Below, one piece after another: positions 17,991 through 26,569 of a DNA stretch of 64,000 bases (positions are counted from its first letter, which is position 1; each line of letters opens with the position of its first letter). Source of the DNA: Chitinimonas taiwanensis DSM 18899 (lineage in GTDB: Bacteria > Pseudomonadota > Gammaproteobacteria > Burkholderiales > Chitinimonadaceae); NCBI RefSeq assembly GCF_900119825.1, contig NZ_FPKR01000007.1, positions 1 to 64,000 of the forward strand, given 5' to 3'. The position numbers were made by a program, and so were the translations under genes. Under the pieces are notes generated by a model, which saw nothing but the letters and a program-made list of their open reading frames with translations, did not search any database and had not been told where the DNA came from.

Positions 17991-19210
17991 GCTGGCTTGC
18001 TTTCGGGCTGGATAAGGCCGCCACGCACAATCTGGTAGGCCGGGTTGCGCCCCAGCCAGTAGGCGAGTTCGGCGAGGGTAGTCACATCCCAGGCGACGAA
18101 GTCGGCGCGCCGGCCCACGGCCAATTGGCCATGCGTGGCTTGCAGACCCAAGGCGCGCGCGGCGTGCTGGGTTACGCCGAGCAGCGCTTCGCGCACGGTC
18201 AGGCGGAATAGCGTGCAGGCCATATTCAGCATCAAGAGCAGCGAGGTGGCCGGCGAGGTGCCGGGATTGCTGTCGGTGGCGATGGCCATCGGCACGCCAT
18301 GCTGGCGCAGCAGCGCCATCGGCGGCAGCTGGGTCTCGCGGATGAAGTAATAGGCGCCGGGCAAGAGCACTGCCACCGTACCCGCTTCGCGCATCGCGAT
18401 GACGCCCGCTTCATCGAGGAATTCCAGATGGTCGGCCGACAGCGCCTGGTAGCGCGCGGCCAGCGCCGTACCGCCCAGATTGGACAGCTGCTCGCTGTGC
18501 ACTTTCACCGGCAGACCGAGCGCCTGGGCGGCGGCAAACACGCGTTCGGTCTGAGCCAGGCTAAAGCCGATCTTCTCGCAGAACACATCGACCGCATCCA
18601 CGAGGCCCTCGGCGGCCAAGGCGGGCAGCATGTCGCTGCACACTAGCTCGATATAGTCATCGGCACGGCCTGCGTATTCGGGCGGCAGGGCATGGGCGCC
18701 GAGGAAGGTAGTGCGCACGGTGAGGTCGTACGCCTGCCCGAGCCGACGCGCCACGCGCAGCATCTTGGCTTCGCTGGCGAGGTCGAGCCCATAGCCTGAT
18801 TTGATCTCGATGGCGCACACGCCCTCGGCCAGCAAGGGCTTGAGGCGACCGGCGGCCTGGGCGAACAGTTCGTCCTCGCTGGCGGCGCGTGTGGCACGCA
18901 CGCTGGAGACAATGCCGCCGCCAGCGCGCGCGATGTCCTCATAGCTCGCACCTGCCAGGCGCAGCGCGAATTCATCGGCACGCTGGCCGCCATAAACCAG
19001 ATGGGTATGGCAGTCGATCAGGCCGGGCGTGACCCAGCGCCCAGCCAGGTCGTGCCGGGGCAGGGCGGCGAAGCGCGCGGGCAGTTCGGCACGCGCACCC
19101 AGCCAGGCAATCTGGCCAGCTTCGACCGCGATGGCCGCATCGTCCAGGGTATCGTCCACATCGCCACCCGCGCACAGGCGCAGGTTCAGCCAGACGGCGT
19201 CGTGCTTCAT
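17987..19210 (-). CDS. hutI: Imidazolonepropionase (HutI)
   Basis: 407 residues; opens the ring of 4-imidazolone-5-propionate to formiminoglutamate. Amidohydrolase motifs [22 protein letters not shown], then [34 protein letters not shown] and [10 protein letters not shown] are all in place and in order. Length is typical. ATG 19210 starts 7 bases after hutD ends; the stop overlaps hutF by 4 bases. Confidence 0.94.
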   Translation of the reverse strand: MKHDAVWLNLRLCAGGDVDDTLDDAAIAVEAGQIAWLGARAELPARFAALPRHDLAGRWVTPGLIDCHTHLVYGGQRADEFALRLAGASYEDIARAGGGIVSSVRATRAASEDELFAQAAGRLKPLLAEGVCAIEIKSGYGLDLASEAKMLRVARRLGQAYDLTVRTTFLGAHALPPEYAGRADDYIELVCSDMLPALAAEGLVDAVDVFCEKIGFSLAQTERVFAAAQALGLPVKVHSEQLSNLGGTALAARYQALSADHLEFLDEAGVIAMREAGTVAVLLPGAYYFIRETQLPPMALLRQHGVPMAIATDSNPGTSPATSLLLMLNMACTLFRLTVREALLGVTQHAARALGLQATHGQLAVGRRADFVAWDVTTLAELAYWLGRNPAYQIVRGGLIQPESKPA

Positions 19211-19217
19211 CGTGTTG

Positions 19218-19829
19218 TCAGTCCAGTAATTGCAGGCGGGCCAGCAGCAGCACGCTATCGGGCGCCAAGCCCACCAGCTCGCCGCACAGGGTGTCGCCAG
19301 GGCCGATTTCCAGCGTGTCGAAGGTGTTCAAGGTATAGGTGTCGCAGGTATCACCACGCAGCTCGATGCTGCCGGCCGCGCAGAAGGCGAGCAGGAAGTC
19401 ATCATTGGCGGCCAGGGTTTCGCGGCGGCTTTCACCCTGGGCCAGGTCCTGGCGCACCAGCCGGCCCTGCACGCGACCACGGCGCAGCATCAGGTTGAAG
19501 TCGCGCGTCGGGCCATCGAACAGTGCGCAGTACAGCGCGTCCTCGCCGGCAAAGCCAAACGGCTGGTAGCGCTGCAGATCATGGCGAGCGCCATCGTCCC
19601 AGCGCAGGCGCATGCCTTCGCCGTCCAGCAGCACGATGCTGCGCTGCACGCCGGCAAACACCGAGAACGCCCCGTCCTGCTCCACATCCGCCAGGCTGAT
19701 GCGCCAGATGAAGTCATTGAGCCCGCTGCCAGCCGGGTAGCTGGCGATTTCGCGCGTGACCCCGCCGCCGTTTTTCCACGGCATGGGGCTCAGGCTTGGG
19801 TGCGGGATCAGGCGGACAGGACGGTGCAT
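19218..19829 (-). CDS. hutD: HutD-family protein
   Basis: 203 residues, bicupin-type fold. [20 protein letters not shown] near the N-terminus is the HutD signature, with later [18 protein letters not shown]. HutD is found within hut operons of proteobacteria and is thought to tune urocanate or histidine catabolism rather than act as an enzyme; role remains partly known. ATG 19829 is preferred over an upstream TTG because it starts 7 bases after the hutU stop. Lies between hutU and hutI. Confidence 0.88.
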   Translation of the reverse strand: MHRPVRLIPHPSLSPMPWKNGGGVTREIASYPAGSGLNDFIWRISLADVEQDGAFSVFAGVQRSIVLLDGEGMRLRWDDGARHDLQRYQPFGFAGEDALYCALFDGPTRDFNLMLRRGRVQGRLVRQDLAQGESRRETLAANDDFLLAFCAAGSIELRGDTCDTYTLNTFDTLEIGPGDTLCGELVGLAPDSVLLLARLQLLD

Positions 19830-19836
19830 GGTCGGT

Positions 19837-21522
19837 TTACAGGTCAAGGGAAGGCAGGTTCAGACCTGCCTTGTATGCCGTTTGTTTCGCCAGCTCGTAA
19901 CCGGCATCCGCATGGCGCATCACCCCGGTGGCCGGATCATTGAACAGCACGCGCTCTAGGCGCTTGGCGGCCGCATCGCTGCCATCGGCCACGATCACCA
20001 CCCCCGCATGCTGGGAGAAGCCCATGCCCACGCCACCGCCATGGTGCAGCGACACCCAGGTCGCGCCGCCCGCGGTATTGAGCAGGGCATTCAGCAGCGG
20101 CCAGTCGCTGACCGCATCGCTGCCATCCTTCATCGCCTCGGTTTCGCGGTTGGGGCTGGCCACCGAGCCGGTATCGAGGTGATCGCGACCAATCACCACT
20201 GGCGCCTTCAGCTCACCGTTCTTTACCATCTCGTTGAAGGCCAGACCCAGACGGTAGCGGTCTTGCACCCCTACCCAGCAGATGCGCGCCGGCAGGCCCT
20301 GGAAGGCAATCCGCTCGCGCGCCATATCGAGCCAGTTGTGCAGGTGCGCGTCGTCGGGGATCAGTTCCTTGACCTTGGCATCGGTCTTGTAGATGTCTTC
20401 CGGGTCGCCGCTGAGCGCCACCCAGCGGAACGGCCCCTTGCCCTCGCAGAATAGCGGGCGGATATAGGCGGGCACGAAGCCTGGGAAATCGAAGGCGTTC
20501 GCCACGCCCATATCCTTGGCCATCTGGCGGATATTGTTGCCGTAGTCGAGCGTGGCCGCGCCGCGGCTTTGCAGGGTCAGCATCGCCTGCACCTGCACGG
20601 CCATGCTTTGCTTGGCCGGCTGGGTGATGCTGTCCGGTGCCTCACGGCGCGCGGCCTGCCACTGCGCCATGCTCCAGCCCTGCGGCAGATAACCATTGAT
20701 CGGGTCGTGCGCGCTGGTCTGGTCGGTCACCACATCGGGGGTGATACCGCGTGTGACCAGCTCGGTGAACACGTCGGCTGCATTGCCCAGCAGGCCGACC
20801 GATACCGGCTTACCGGCCAGCTTGGCCGCCTCGATCATTGCCAGCGCCTCATCCAGGCTGTGCGCCTTCTGGTCGAGGTAGCGGGTCTTCAGCCGGAAGT
20901 CGATGCGCGTCTCGTCGCATTCGACGGCAATCATCGAGAAACCAGCCATGGTGGCGGCCAGCGGCTGGGCGCCACCCATGCCACCCAGGCCCCCGGTCAG
21001 CACCCAGCGGCCCTGTGCCACGCCGCCAAAATGCTGATTGGCCACGGCATAAAAGGTCTCGTAAGTGCCCTGCACAATGCCCTGGGTGCCGATATAGATC
21101 CACGAGCCGGCCGTCATCTGGCCGTACATCATCAGGCCCTTACGGTCGAGTTCATGGAAGTGTTCCCAGTTGGCCCAGTGCGGCACCAGGTTGGAATTGG
21201 CGATCAGCACACGTGGCGCATCGGCATGGGTGCGGAATACGCCAACCGGCTTGCCGCTTTGCACCAGTAGGGTTTCGTCGTCATTGAGCTTGCGCAGGCT
21301 GTCCAGAATCCGGTCGAAGCTGGCCCAGTCGCGCGCGGCGCGGCCTATGCCGCCGTACACCACCAGCGCCTGCGGATGCTCGGCCACCTCGGGGTCGAGA
21401 TTGTTCTGGATCATGCGGTAGGCCGCTTCGCTCAGCCAGTTCTTGCAGCTGAGCGTGTTGCCGCGCGGTGCGCGTACGGTGCGACTGGTATCGAGACGGG
21501 GGTCCTGGCGATCGGCAGACAT
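19837..21522 (-). CDS. hutU: Urocanate hydratase (HutU)
   Basis: 561 residues; hydrates urocanate to imidazolonepropionate with tightly bound NAD+. Typical blocks: [20 protein letters not shown] near the start, [20 protein letters not shown] (NAD-binding), [40 protein letters not shown] and [18 protein letters not shown] 21522 is chosen for GAGGA upstream; the frame extends 17 codons further without support. First gene of the hut operon in this window; hutH is not adjacent. Confidence 0.95.
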   Translation of the reverse strand: MSADRQDPRLDTSRTVRAPRGNTLSCKNWLSEAAYRMIQNNLDPEVAEHPQALVVYGGIGRAARDWASFDRILDSLRKLNDDETLLVQSGKPVGVFRTHADAPRVLIANSNLVPHWANWEHFHELDRKGLMMYGQMTAGSWIYIGTQGIVQGTYETFYAVANQHFGGVAQGRWVLTGGLGGMGGAQPLAATMAGFSMIAVECDETRIDFRLKTRYLDQKAHSLDEALAMIEAAKLAGKPVSVGLLGNAADVFTELVTRGITPDVVTDQTSAHDPINGYLPQGWSMAQWQAARREAPDSITQPAKQSMAVQVQAMLTLQSRGAATLDYGNNIRQMAKDMGVANAFDFPGFVPAYIRPLFCEGKGPFRWVALSGDPEDIYKTDAKVKELIPDDAHLHNWLDMARERIAFQGLPARICWVGVQDRYRLGLAFNEMVKNGELKAPVVIGRDHLDTGSVASPNRETEAMKDGSDAVSDWPLLNALLNTAGGATWVSLHHGGGVGMGFSQHAGVVIVADGSDAAAKRLERVLFNDPATGVMRHADAGYELAKQTAYKAGLNLPSLDL

Positions 21523-21574
21523 GCGGCTTCCTCGAAGAGATAAAGACAATGCTGCGATCATGCGCGCGGCCAAG

Positions 21575-21587
21575 TTGTATAGTCAAG
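21575..21587 (-). promoter_or_regulatory. Possible HutC operator of hut operon
   Basis: Minus strand CTTGACTATACAA, 52 bases before hutU. It resembles HutC sites (CTTGTATATACAAG type), but the symmetry is imperfect. hutC itself is not in the window. Confidence 0.35.
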
Positions 21588-21687
21588 TGGTGTGCGCAGA
21601 CTGAGCCAAACCCAGGCCCGATCTGCTTGGCGGACGCGATGACGTGGCCGGGTAAACCCGTCGCGCAATCAACCATTTAGCGCCGAC

Positions 21688-21718
21688 GCTTAAGCAAAAA
21701 CGCTTAAGCCTGTATAGT
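21688..21718 (+). promoter_or_regulatory. infA promoter with twin palindromes
   Basis: A -10 box TATAGT (21713-21718) lies 17 bases after a -35-like TTAAGC (21690-21695). Two copies of the palindrome GCTTAAGC (21688-21695 and 21702-21709), 6 bases apart, cover the -35 and spacer, as an operator would. About 250 bases of untranslated leader then precede infA. Confidence 0.5.
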
Positions 21719-21973
21719 GCCGGGGTGCAAACCGGATGGTTTTGCCCAATCGTGCTCGGTTGGCTTCCTCACGGCCTCTGCCGTTCCGCCTGTTTAGCCA
21801 GCCGTTTCGCACCCGTTTCCGGGGTCGACGCCAAGCATGCGGCGACCAGCACAATGGCACGGCGCCTTGCCGGGCCTGGCGCAGAAGGCATCAGCCCCTG
21901 CCCGAACCCAACCTCAACCTAAGTTAGCCCAGTCGCCGCCCCAGCCCGGCGCGACACAGGAGAAATTGGCAGC
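21719..21973 (+). other. Long infA leader, no gene
   Basis: GC-rich 5' leader of about 255 bases between promoter and infA. Small open frames here (for example from 21725) have no ribosome site or recognisable protein. GAGAA about 10 bases before the ATG serves infA. A structured, possibly temperature- or growth-responsive leader is possible but unproven. Confidence 0.4.
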
Positions 21974-22246
21974 ATGGCAAAAGAAGAACTGATTGAACTG
22001 GATGGTGTCGTTGTAGAAGTACTGCCGGATACCCGCTTCCGCGTGAAGCTGGATAACGGCGTGGAAGTGATGGCCTATGTATCGGGCAAGATGCGTATGC
22101 ACCGCATCCGCATCCTGGAAGGCGATAAGGTCACGGTGGAACTGTCGCCTTACGATCTGACCAAGGCCCGCGTGAGCTTCCGTCACAAGGACGAACGCGC
22201 CGCCGGCGCCGGTGCGCCGCGCCCCGGCCAGTTCCGCCGCCGCTAA
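21974..22246 (+). CDS. infA: Translation initiation factor IF-1
   Basis: 90 residues. The OB-fold is complete: [40 protein letters not shown] and [28 protein letters not shown]-1 binds the 30S A site during initiation. Canonical IF-1 has 72 residues; here a tail ending [15 protein letters not shown] adds about 18, as in the second infA copies of many betaproteobacteria. No ribosomal-protein genes adjoin, so this is probably a stand-alone copy with its own long leader and strong terminator. Confidence 0.95.
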   Translation: MAKEELIELDGVVVEVLPDTRFRVKLDNGVEVMAYVSGKMRMHRIRILEGDKVTVELSPYDLTKARVSFRHKDERAAGAGAPRPGQFRRR

Positions 22247-22270
22247 GCTGTGCGACGCAAGTCATGAAAA

Positions 22271-22290
22271 AGGCACCCTCTAGGGTGCCT
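22271..22290. terminator. Bidirectional terminator, infA/flagellin
   Basis: AGGCACCCT/AGGGTGCCT stem with a 2-base loop, followed by TTTTTTG on plus and by T residues on minus (preceding AAAAA), between convergent infA and flagellin genes. Confidence 0.85.
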
Positions 22291-22315
22291 TTTTTGTTTG
22301 CGGACCGCGGCCGGC

Positions 22316-23155
22316 TTAGGAGCGCAGTAGCGATAGCACCTGGCGCGGGCTGGCATTGGCCTGGGTCTGCACCGCGAGGCCGGCTTCGTTGCGTATGCGT
22401 TCCTGGGCGAGGCGTGAAGCAGTGGCTGCATAGTCGGTATCGGCAATCCGGCTGCGTGCGGCCGACAGGTTTTCCGCGCCGCTTTGCAGATTGGCGATGC
22501 TAGCCTCGAAGCGGCTATTCAGCGCGCCTAGCGAGGCACGCTGCTCATTCAGACGGCTGAGGTCTGCATCGATTTGTTCGAGCGCTGAACTCGCGCTGCT
22601 TTCCGAGGACAGGTCGATACGGCCATTGCTGCTATTGAGCCCGCCCTCGGCGGCGCTGGCGGATAGATTACCCAGCGATAGGCTGATCCGGTCACTTGGG
22701 TTGGCGCTTGGGCCGGCTTGGATGCTTAGTTGATTGCCCTGGAACAGCGGCTGGCCATTGAAATTCGCATTGCGCAAAGTGCTATTGCTGGCCTGACTGA
22801 GCGCATCGACTTCACCCTGGATGGCTGCGCGGTCGCTGCTGCTGAGCGTGCTATTACCGGCCTGTACGGCCAGCTCGCGTATGCGCTGGGTATTGTCGGT
22901 GACGGTGCTTAGCGCGCCTTCAGCCGTTTGCGCGAGCGAGATGCCATCGTTCAGATTGCGTGCGGCCTGATTGCTGCCGACGATCTGCGCGGCGAACTGC
23001 TCGATGATGGCGCTGGCGGCCGGGTCGTCCGCGGCGCGGTTTACGCGCTTGCCGCTGGCCAGTTGCTCGATCTGGCGCTCTTGAGCCTGCTGGGTACTGT
23101 TCAGTGTGCGCTGCCCGCTCAGGGCGGTCGGGTTGCTGTTTACGCTATTGATCAT
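22316..23155 (-). CDS. Flagellin (compact, orphan locus)
   Basis: 279 residues. N-terminal D0/D1 helix: MINSVNSNPTALSGQRTLNS, then QIEQLASGKRVNRAADDPAAS, with GTVTDNTQRIRELAVQAGNS-type D1 sequence; C-terminal D0: ARSRIADTDYAATASRLAQERI and NASPRQVLSLLRS. The middle is very short (about 120-215), with no large D2/D3 surface domain. Flagellins are exported by the flagellar type III system and build the filament. No other flagellar gene is in the window and no strong RBS is seen before the ATG at 23155. A sigma-54-like element upstream has wrong spacing. May be a secondary flagellin or a non-filament relative. Confidence 0.85.
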   Translation of the reverse strand: MINSVNSNPTALSGQRTLNSTQQAQERQIEQLASGKRVNRAADDPAASAIIEQFAAQIVGSNQAARNLNDGISLAQTAEGALSTVTDNTQRIRELAVQAGNSTLSSSDRAAIQGEVDALSQASNSTLRNANFNGQPLFQGNQLSIQAGPSANPSDRISLSLGNLSASAAEGGLNSSNGRIDLSSESSASSALEQIDADLSRLNEQRASLGALNSRFEASIANLQSGAENLSAARSRIADTDYAATASRLAQERIRNEAGLAVQTQANASPRQVLSLLRS

Positions 23156-23288
23156 GATGCGGGTCCATTCGCTTGATGCGTATTCGAGCAACCTTACGCC
23201 GAGGCGTTTCAGCCCGGGCGGCTTTCCCGACCGGCGGTTAGGTGCACGCCACCGGCTGGGCCGGGTGGCGCGCGGCTCGAGCGCTGCG

Positions 23289-24650
23289 CTAGACGAAGCC
23301 CAGATTACGCACCGTGAAATTGCCCAGATTGGGCAAGAGGCTCAGCACCTGGGCGTCGCTCAGACCCATCCAGCGCGCCAGGGTGGCGATGTACTGGTCG
23401 ACCGATTGGGTGGGAATCCAGCGCCCCTGGTATTCCCAGCTGTTTACGCCGAAGTCGTCCGGTCCGCCCAGCGCGAGTTCTGGGAAGCTACCGTGCAGTT
23501 TCCCGCCCTGCACCGCGCCACCTATCACCAGCTGGTGGTTGCCCCAACCGTGGTCGGCGCCACCGCTGGAGTTGGGTTTGAAGGTGCGACCGAAGTCGGA
23601 CAGTGTGGCCGTGGTGACACTGTCCTCCATGCCCAGTAGCACCATGGCTGCCTGGAAGGCCGCCAGTGCGGGGCCCAGCTCGGCGAACAGATCGCCCTGG
23701 CGGGTCAGCTGGTTCTCGTGCGTATCGTAACCATCCTGCGCGACCACGAAGACCTGACGGTTGCCGCCCACGCTCTGGCGATTGGCGATCATCTTCGCGA
23801 CCTGGTAGAGCTGGCGCGCGATATCGCTGTCCAGCGCGCCGCTGAGGTTCTGGAAAGGGCCGTTCAGAATTTCGCTCGGGTTATTGCTGGGAGAAACCTT
23901 GAGCAGCGGCGCCAGGCTGGCGCTGCGGCTGAGCGCGGTGTTCTGGATGCCGGCGAAGGCGTTCATCAGCTTGTTGCTGCGTGGCGTGCTGGCCAGGGTC
24001 TGCAACATGGCTTTGCGCGCCGGATGCCCACCCCAGTTGCTGGCGAGGCCGGCGGGCGCAAAATCGCTGCCTGGGCCGGGCAGGGCCAGGGTGGAGCGTG
24101 CGCTGCCTATGCCCAGGCGGCCGCTATTGCCGAAGGCGAACACCGGATCGGGGCCAAGTGCTTCGGCCAGCCTACCGCCCCAGCCCGTGCGGCCGAGTAC
24201 CGAGCTGCCGCCCGATTGCCACAGGTTCTGCTGGTCGGAATGCGAGAACAGATTGTCGGGCAGGCGCGCGGTCTTGCTGACCAGATCGGCGCGGGTGGTC
24301 GGGCGCACCAGCGGGCCGACATTGCTGACCACGCCGAGGTCGCCGCGACTCCACAGCGGCTCGAGTGCGGCCAGGGCCGGGTGCAGGCCGTACTGCGCAC
24401 CAATCGGCACCAGGCTGGCCTTGGGCAGCGCCAGTACGCCGCGCACGCTTTGATAGGCGCTGTAACGGCTATCGGTGGGCACGATCATATTCGCGCTGTC
24501 ATTGCCGCCAAACAGCTGCACGCACACCAGCGCCTTGTAGCTCGGGTCGCCGGCCGCATGGGCCGGGATGCTCATCAGCGCCTGCAAGCCACCAAAGGTG
24601 CCCAGGGCCGAACCGCCCATCAGGGCCTTGAGAAGATCGCGTCTATTCAT
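23289..24650 (-). CDS. DUF1501 protein, Tat-exported
   Basis: 453 residues. Tat-type leader MNRRDLLKALMGGSALGTFG with cleavage after AHA. Then KALVCVQLFGGNDSANMIVP and NPSEILNGP blocks and GRTFKPNSSGGADHGWGNHQ, which matches the metal-dependent sulfatase/alkaline-phosphatase-like fold of DUF1501. Genes of this type pair with DUF1800 genes; here the ATG overlaps the DUF1800 stop by 4 bases. Location should be periplasm or surface. Substrate unknown; the D-HGWGNH motif suggests a metal site. Confidence 0.85.
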   Translation of the reverse strand: MNRRDLLKALMGGSALGTFGGLQALMSIPAHAAGDPSYKALVCVQLFGGNDSANMIVPTDSRYSAYQSVRGVLALPKASLVPIGAQYGLHPALAALEPLWSRGDLGVVSNVGPLVRPTTRADLVSKTARLPDNLFSHSDQQNLWQSGGSSVLGRTGWGGRLAEALGPDPVFAFGNSGRLGIGSARSTLALPGPGSDFAPAGLASNWGGHPARKAMLQTLASTPRSNKLMNAFAGIQNTALSRSASLAPLLKVSPSNNPSEILNGPFQNLSGALDSDIARQLYQVAKMIANRQSVGGNRQVFVVAQDGYDTHENQLTRQGDLFAELGPALAAFQAAMVLLGMEDSVTTATLSDFGRTFKPNSSGGADHGWGNHQLVIGGAVQGGKLHGSFPELALGGPDDFGVNSWEYQGRWIPTQSVDQYIATLARWMGLSDAQVLSLLPNLGNFTVRNLGFV

Positions 24651-26419
24651 CGTTGCACCTGATATTCGGGACTGGCCAGCACAAGGTAGACGGCCGAGCG
24701 GGCGCGCTCTTCACGCCAGGTCGCGCCATGGTTTTTTTCATTCCATACCCCGACCGCGTCCACAATGCCGGTCTTGATATTGGCCGGCAAGCCGCCGGTA
24801 ACCAGCACCTTGTCGAGCGAATCGACCAGTAGGGTCGGGTTGTCGGCCAGGGCCAGCCAGTTGCTGCCATTGATCTGGGTGCCGGTGGCGCCGGGGCGGT
24901 CGTCTTCCGCCTGCAGACCGCCCCAGTACAGCATGGCGGTAGCCAGGTTCAGGCGCGCCAGCGTGCTATTGGCGTTCTCGATGGCGAAGGCTGGGCCCAC
25001 GACATCGGTGCCGGGCAGCGGGTAGTCAGGCGGATAGAAGTTGAATACCGAGTTGGCATTGAACACGATCTGGCCCAGCTCATTCCCCCACCACCAGTAG
25101 AAGTTCGCACCATCGCTGCTGGCATTCAGCGCGCGCAGCATGCCGGCGATGTACTGGGCTGGTTCGCGCAGGCGGCCATAGTTCGGGTCGCTGTTCTTGT
25201 TGTCACCGCGCGCCTCCGGGTCGAGCAGGATGGCGGCGAACAGCGCCTGCATATCGCCACGCACGCCGCTGCCGAAGTCATAGGCCTTGCCGCTGACAAA
25301 GGCTTGCGACACACGCGCCACATAGGCGGGGCTCGGATTGCTGGTGACCAGGTGCTGGATCAGCTGCTTGCCAATGAAGGGCGGCAGATTCGGGTGCTGG
25401 TAGAGCGCGTCGATCACCGCATCCAGCGCCTGTTCGGGTGTGCGGCTGGCGGCCAGCGTGCCGCCGCCGGGCAGCTTGCGCTCAGTCTGATCGTGCTCGG
25501 CCGCAACGGCCAGCATCTGGCCGCGCAGATAGGTAGGATTCTTCCAACCGCTGCTGCCCCAGGGGCTGACGCCGCCGGCCGGATAGGTCCAGCCGGTCAG
25601 CGCGAAGGCCACATCGCGCACGCCGTTATTGTCATAGGTCGCCACGCACTGGCCGCCGGGCAGCGTGCCGTCGGCATTCAGCTGGCAGGGGCCGATGCTG
25701 AACAGCTGCAGCAGCTCGCGCGCGAAGTTCTCGTTCGGGTCAGCCTTGCTGTTATTGACCAGGTTCAGATACGTGCCCATGACCGGGCTGAGCGTGACCG
25801 ATTTGAGTAGATCACGGAAATTGCCGAAGGCTTTGTCGGCCAGCATCTGCTGGTATTCGCGCAGGCCGTAGGTGCCTTCCACCTCGGCATTCGAGACCAC
25901 GAAGAGCTGGCTGAGCGCCAGTGCCGCGCGTTGGCGCAGCTGGTCGGGGCCGTAGAGGGCATTGCGGTAGAACTCGCGCGACAGCGGCTCTGCCGAGTAG
26001 TACTCGCGCCAGCAGTTATTGCGCGCATAGTCATTCGGGAAGCCGCTGAACTGCTTACAGAAGTCCTTCAGGCCGGCCTTGTGGATCGCATCGGAATAGC
26101 CGGTACTGTACAGATTGCCCTTGGCCTGGAACTGCGAGGCCAGCCAGGGCTTGAAGCCGACCGTACGCAGGCTGTCGATATTGGCTTGAGTCGGGCCGAA
26201 GGTGGCCTGGCTGAGAAAGCGCTGCGCATCAGCTTCGCTCGGCGGCGTCAGGCCGCTTGGCGGGGTGGGCGTGGGCACCGTGGTGCCGGGGTCGGCTGGG
26301 CTGCTGCTATCCCCACCACCGCCGCCACCGCAGGCGGCCAGGGAAAGCAGCAGGGCAAGCAGGAGCCCCTTCTGTAAGGGGGCGGCATGGCGGGCTGGCA
26401 GCATAAGGCGTCTATCCAT
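24647..26419 (-). CDS. DUF1800 lipoprotein
   Basis: About 590 residues. Signal peptide ends in a lipobox (LSLAAC) followed by a Gly run and a PADPGTTVPTPTPP linker, so it is probably a surface or periplasmic lipoprotein. The DUF1800 domain follows: SEADAQRFLSQATFGPTQAN, NFARELLQLFSIGP, DPEARGDNK and a final partner region. ATG 26419 is the best start before the leader; an ATG 5 codons later is possible. DUF1800 proteins are widespread secreted proteins of unknown activity, commonly transcribed with DUF1501. Confidence 0.85.
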   Translation of the reverse strand: MDRRLMLPARHAAPLQKGLLLALLLSLAACGGGGGGDSSSPADPGTTVPTPTPPSGLTPPSEADAQRFLSQATFGPTQANIDSLRTVGFKPWLASQFQAKGNLYSTGYSDAIHKAGLKDFCKQFSGFPNDYARNNCWREYYSAEPLSREFYRNALYGPDQLRQRAALALSQLFVVSNAEVEGTYGLREYQQMLADKAFGNFRDLLKSVTLSPVMGTYLNLVNNSKADPNENFARELLQLFSIGPCQLNADGTLPGGQCVATYDNNGVRDVAFALTGWTYPAGGVSPWGSSGWKNPTYLRGQMLAVAAEHDQTERKLPGGGTLAASRTPEQALDAVIDALYQHPNLPPFIGKQLIQHLVTSNPSPAYVARVSQAFVSGKAYDFGSGVRGDMQALFAAILLDPEARGDNKNSDPNYGRLREPAQYIAGMLRALNASSDGANFYWWWGNELGQIVFNANSVFNFYPPDYPLPGTDVVGPAFAIENANSTLARLNLATAMLYWGGLQAEDDRPGATGTQINGSNWLALADNPTLLVDSLDKVLVTGGLPANIKTGIVDAVGVWNEKNHGATWREERARSAVYLVLASPEYQVQR

Positions 26420-26569
26420 GAAAGCGGCCCGCGCTGGTCGCGCTAGCCTGGGCATCGTGCATTAGCGGCGCATGATGCACGGCTTGGTGGATTATGACTA
26501 CGGCATTTTGCACGCCAACCCGATCCAGGCGACCAGCGGCTGCTGGCTGCCGCCCAGCGTGGCCCGGCG

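Noticed and set aside
23165-23200. Sigma-54-like promoter (GGC...TTGCT) before flagellin
   Set aside because: Spacing between GG and GC is one base short of the strict sigma-54 requirement.
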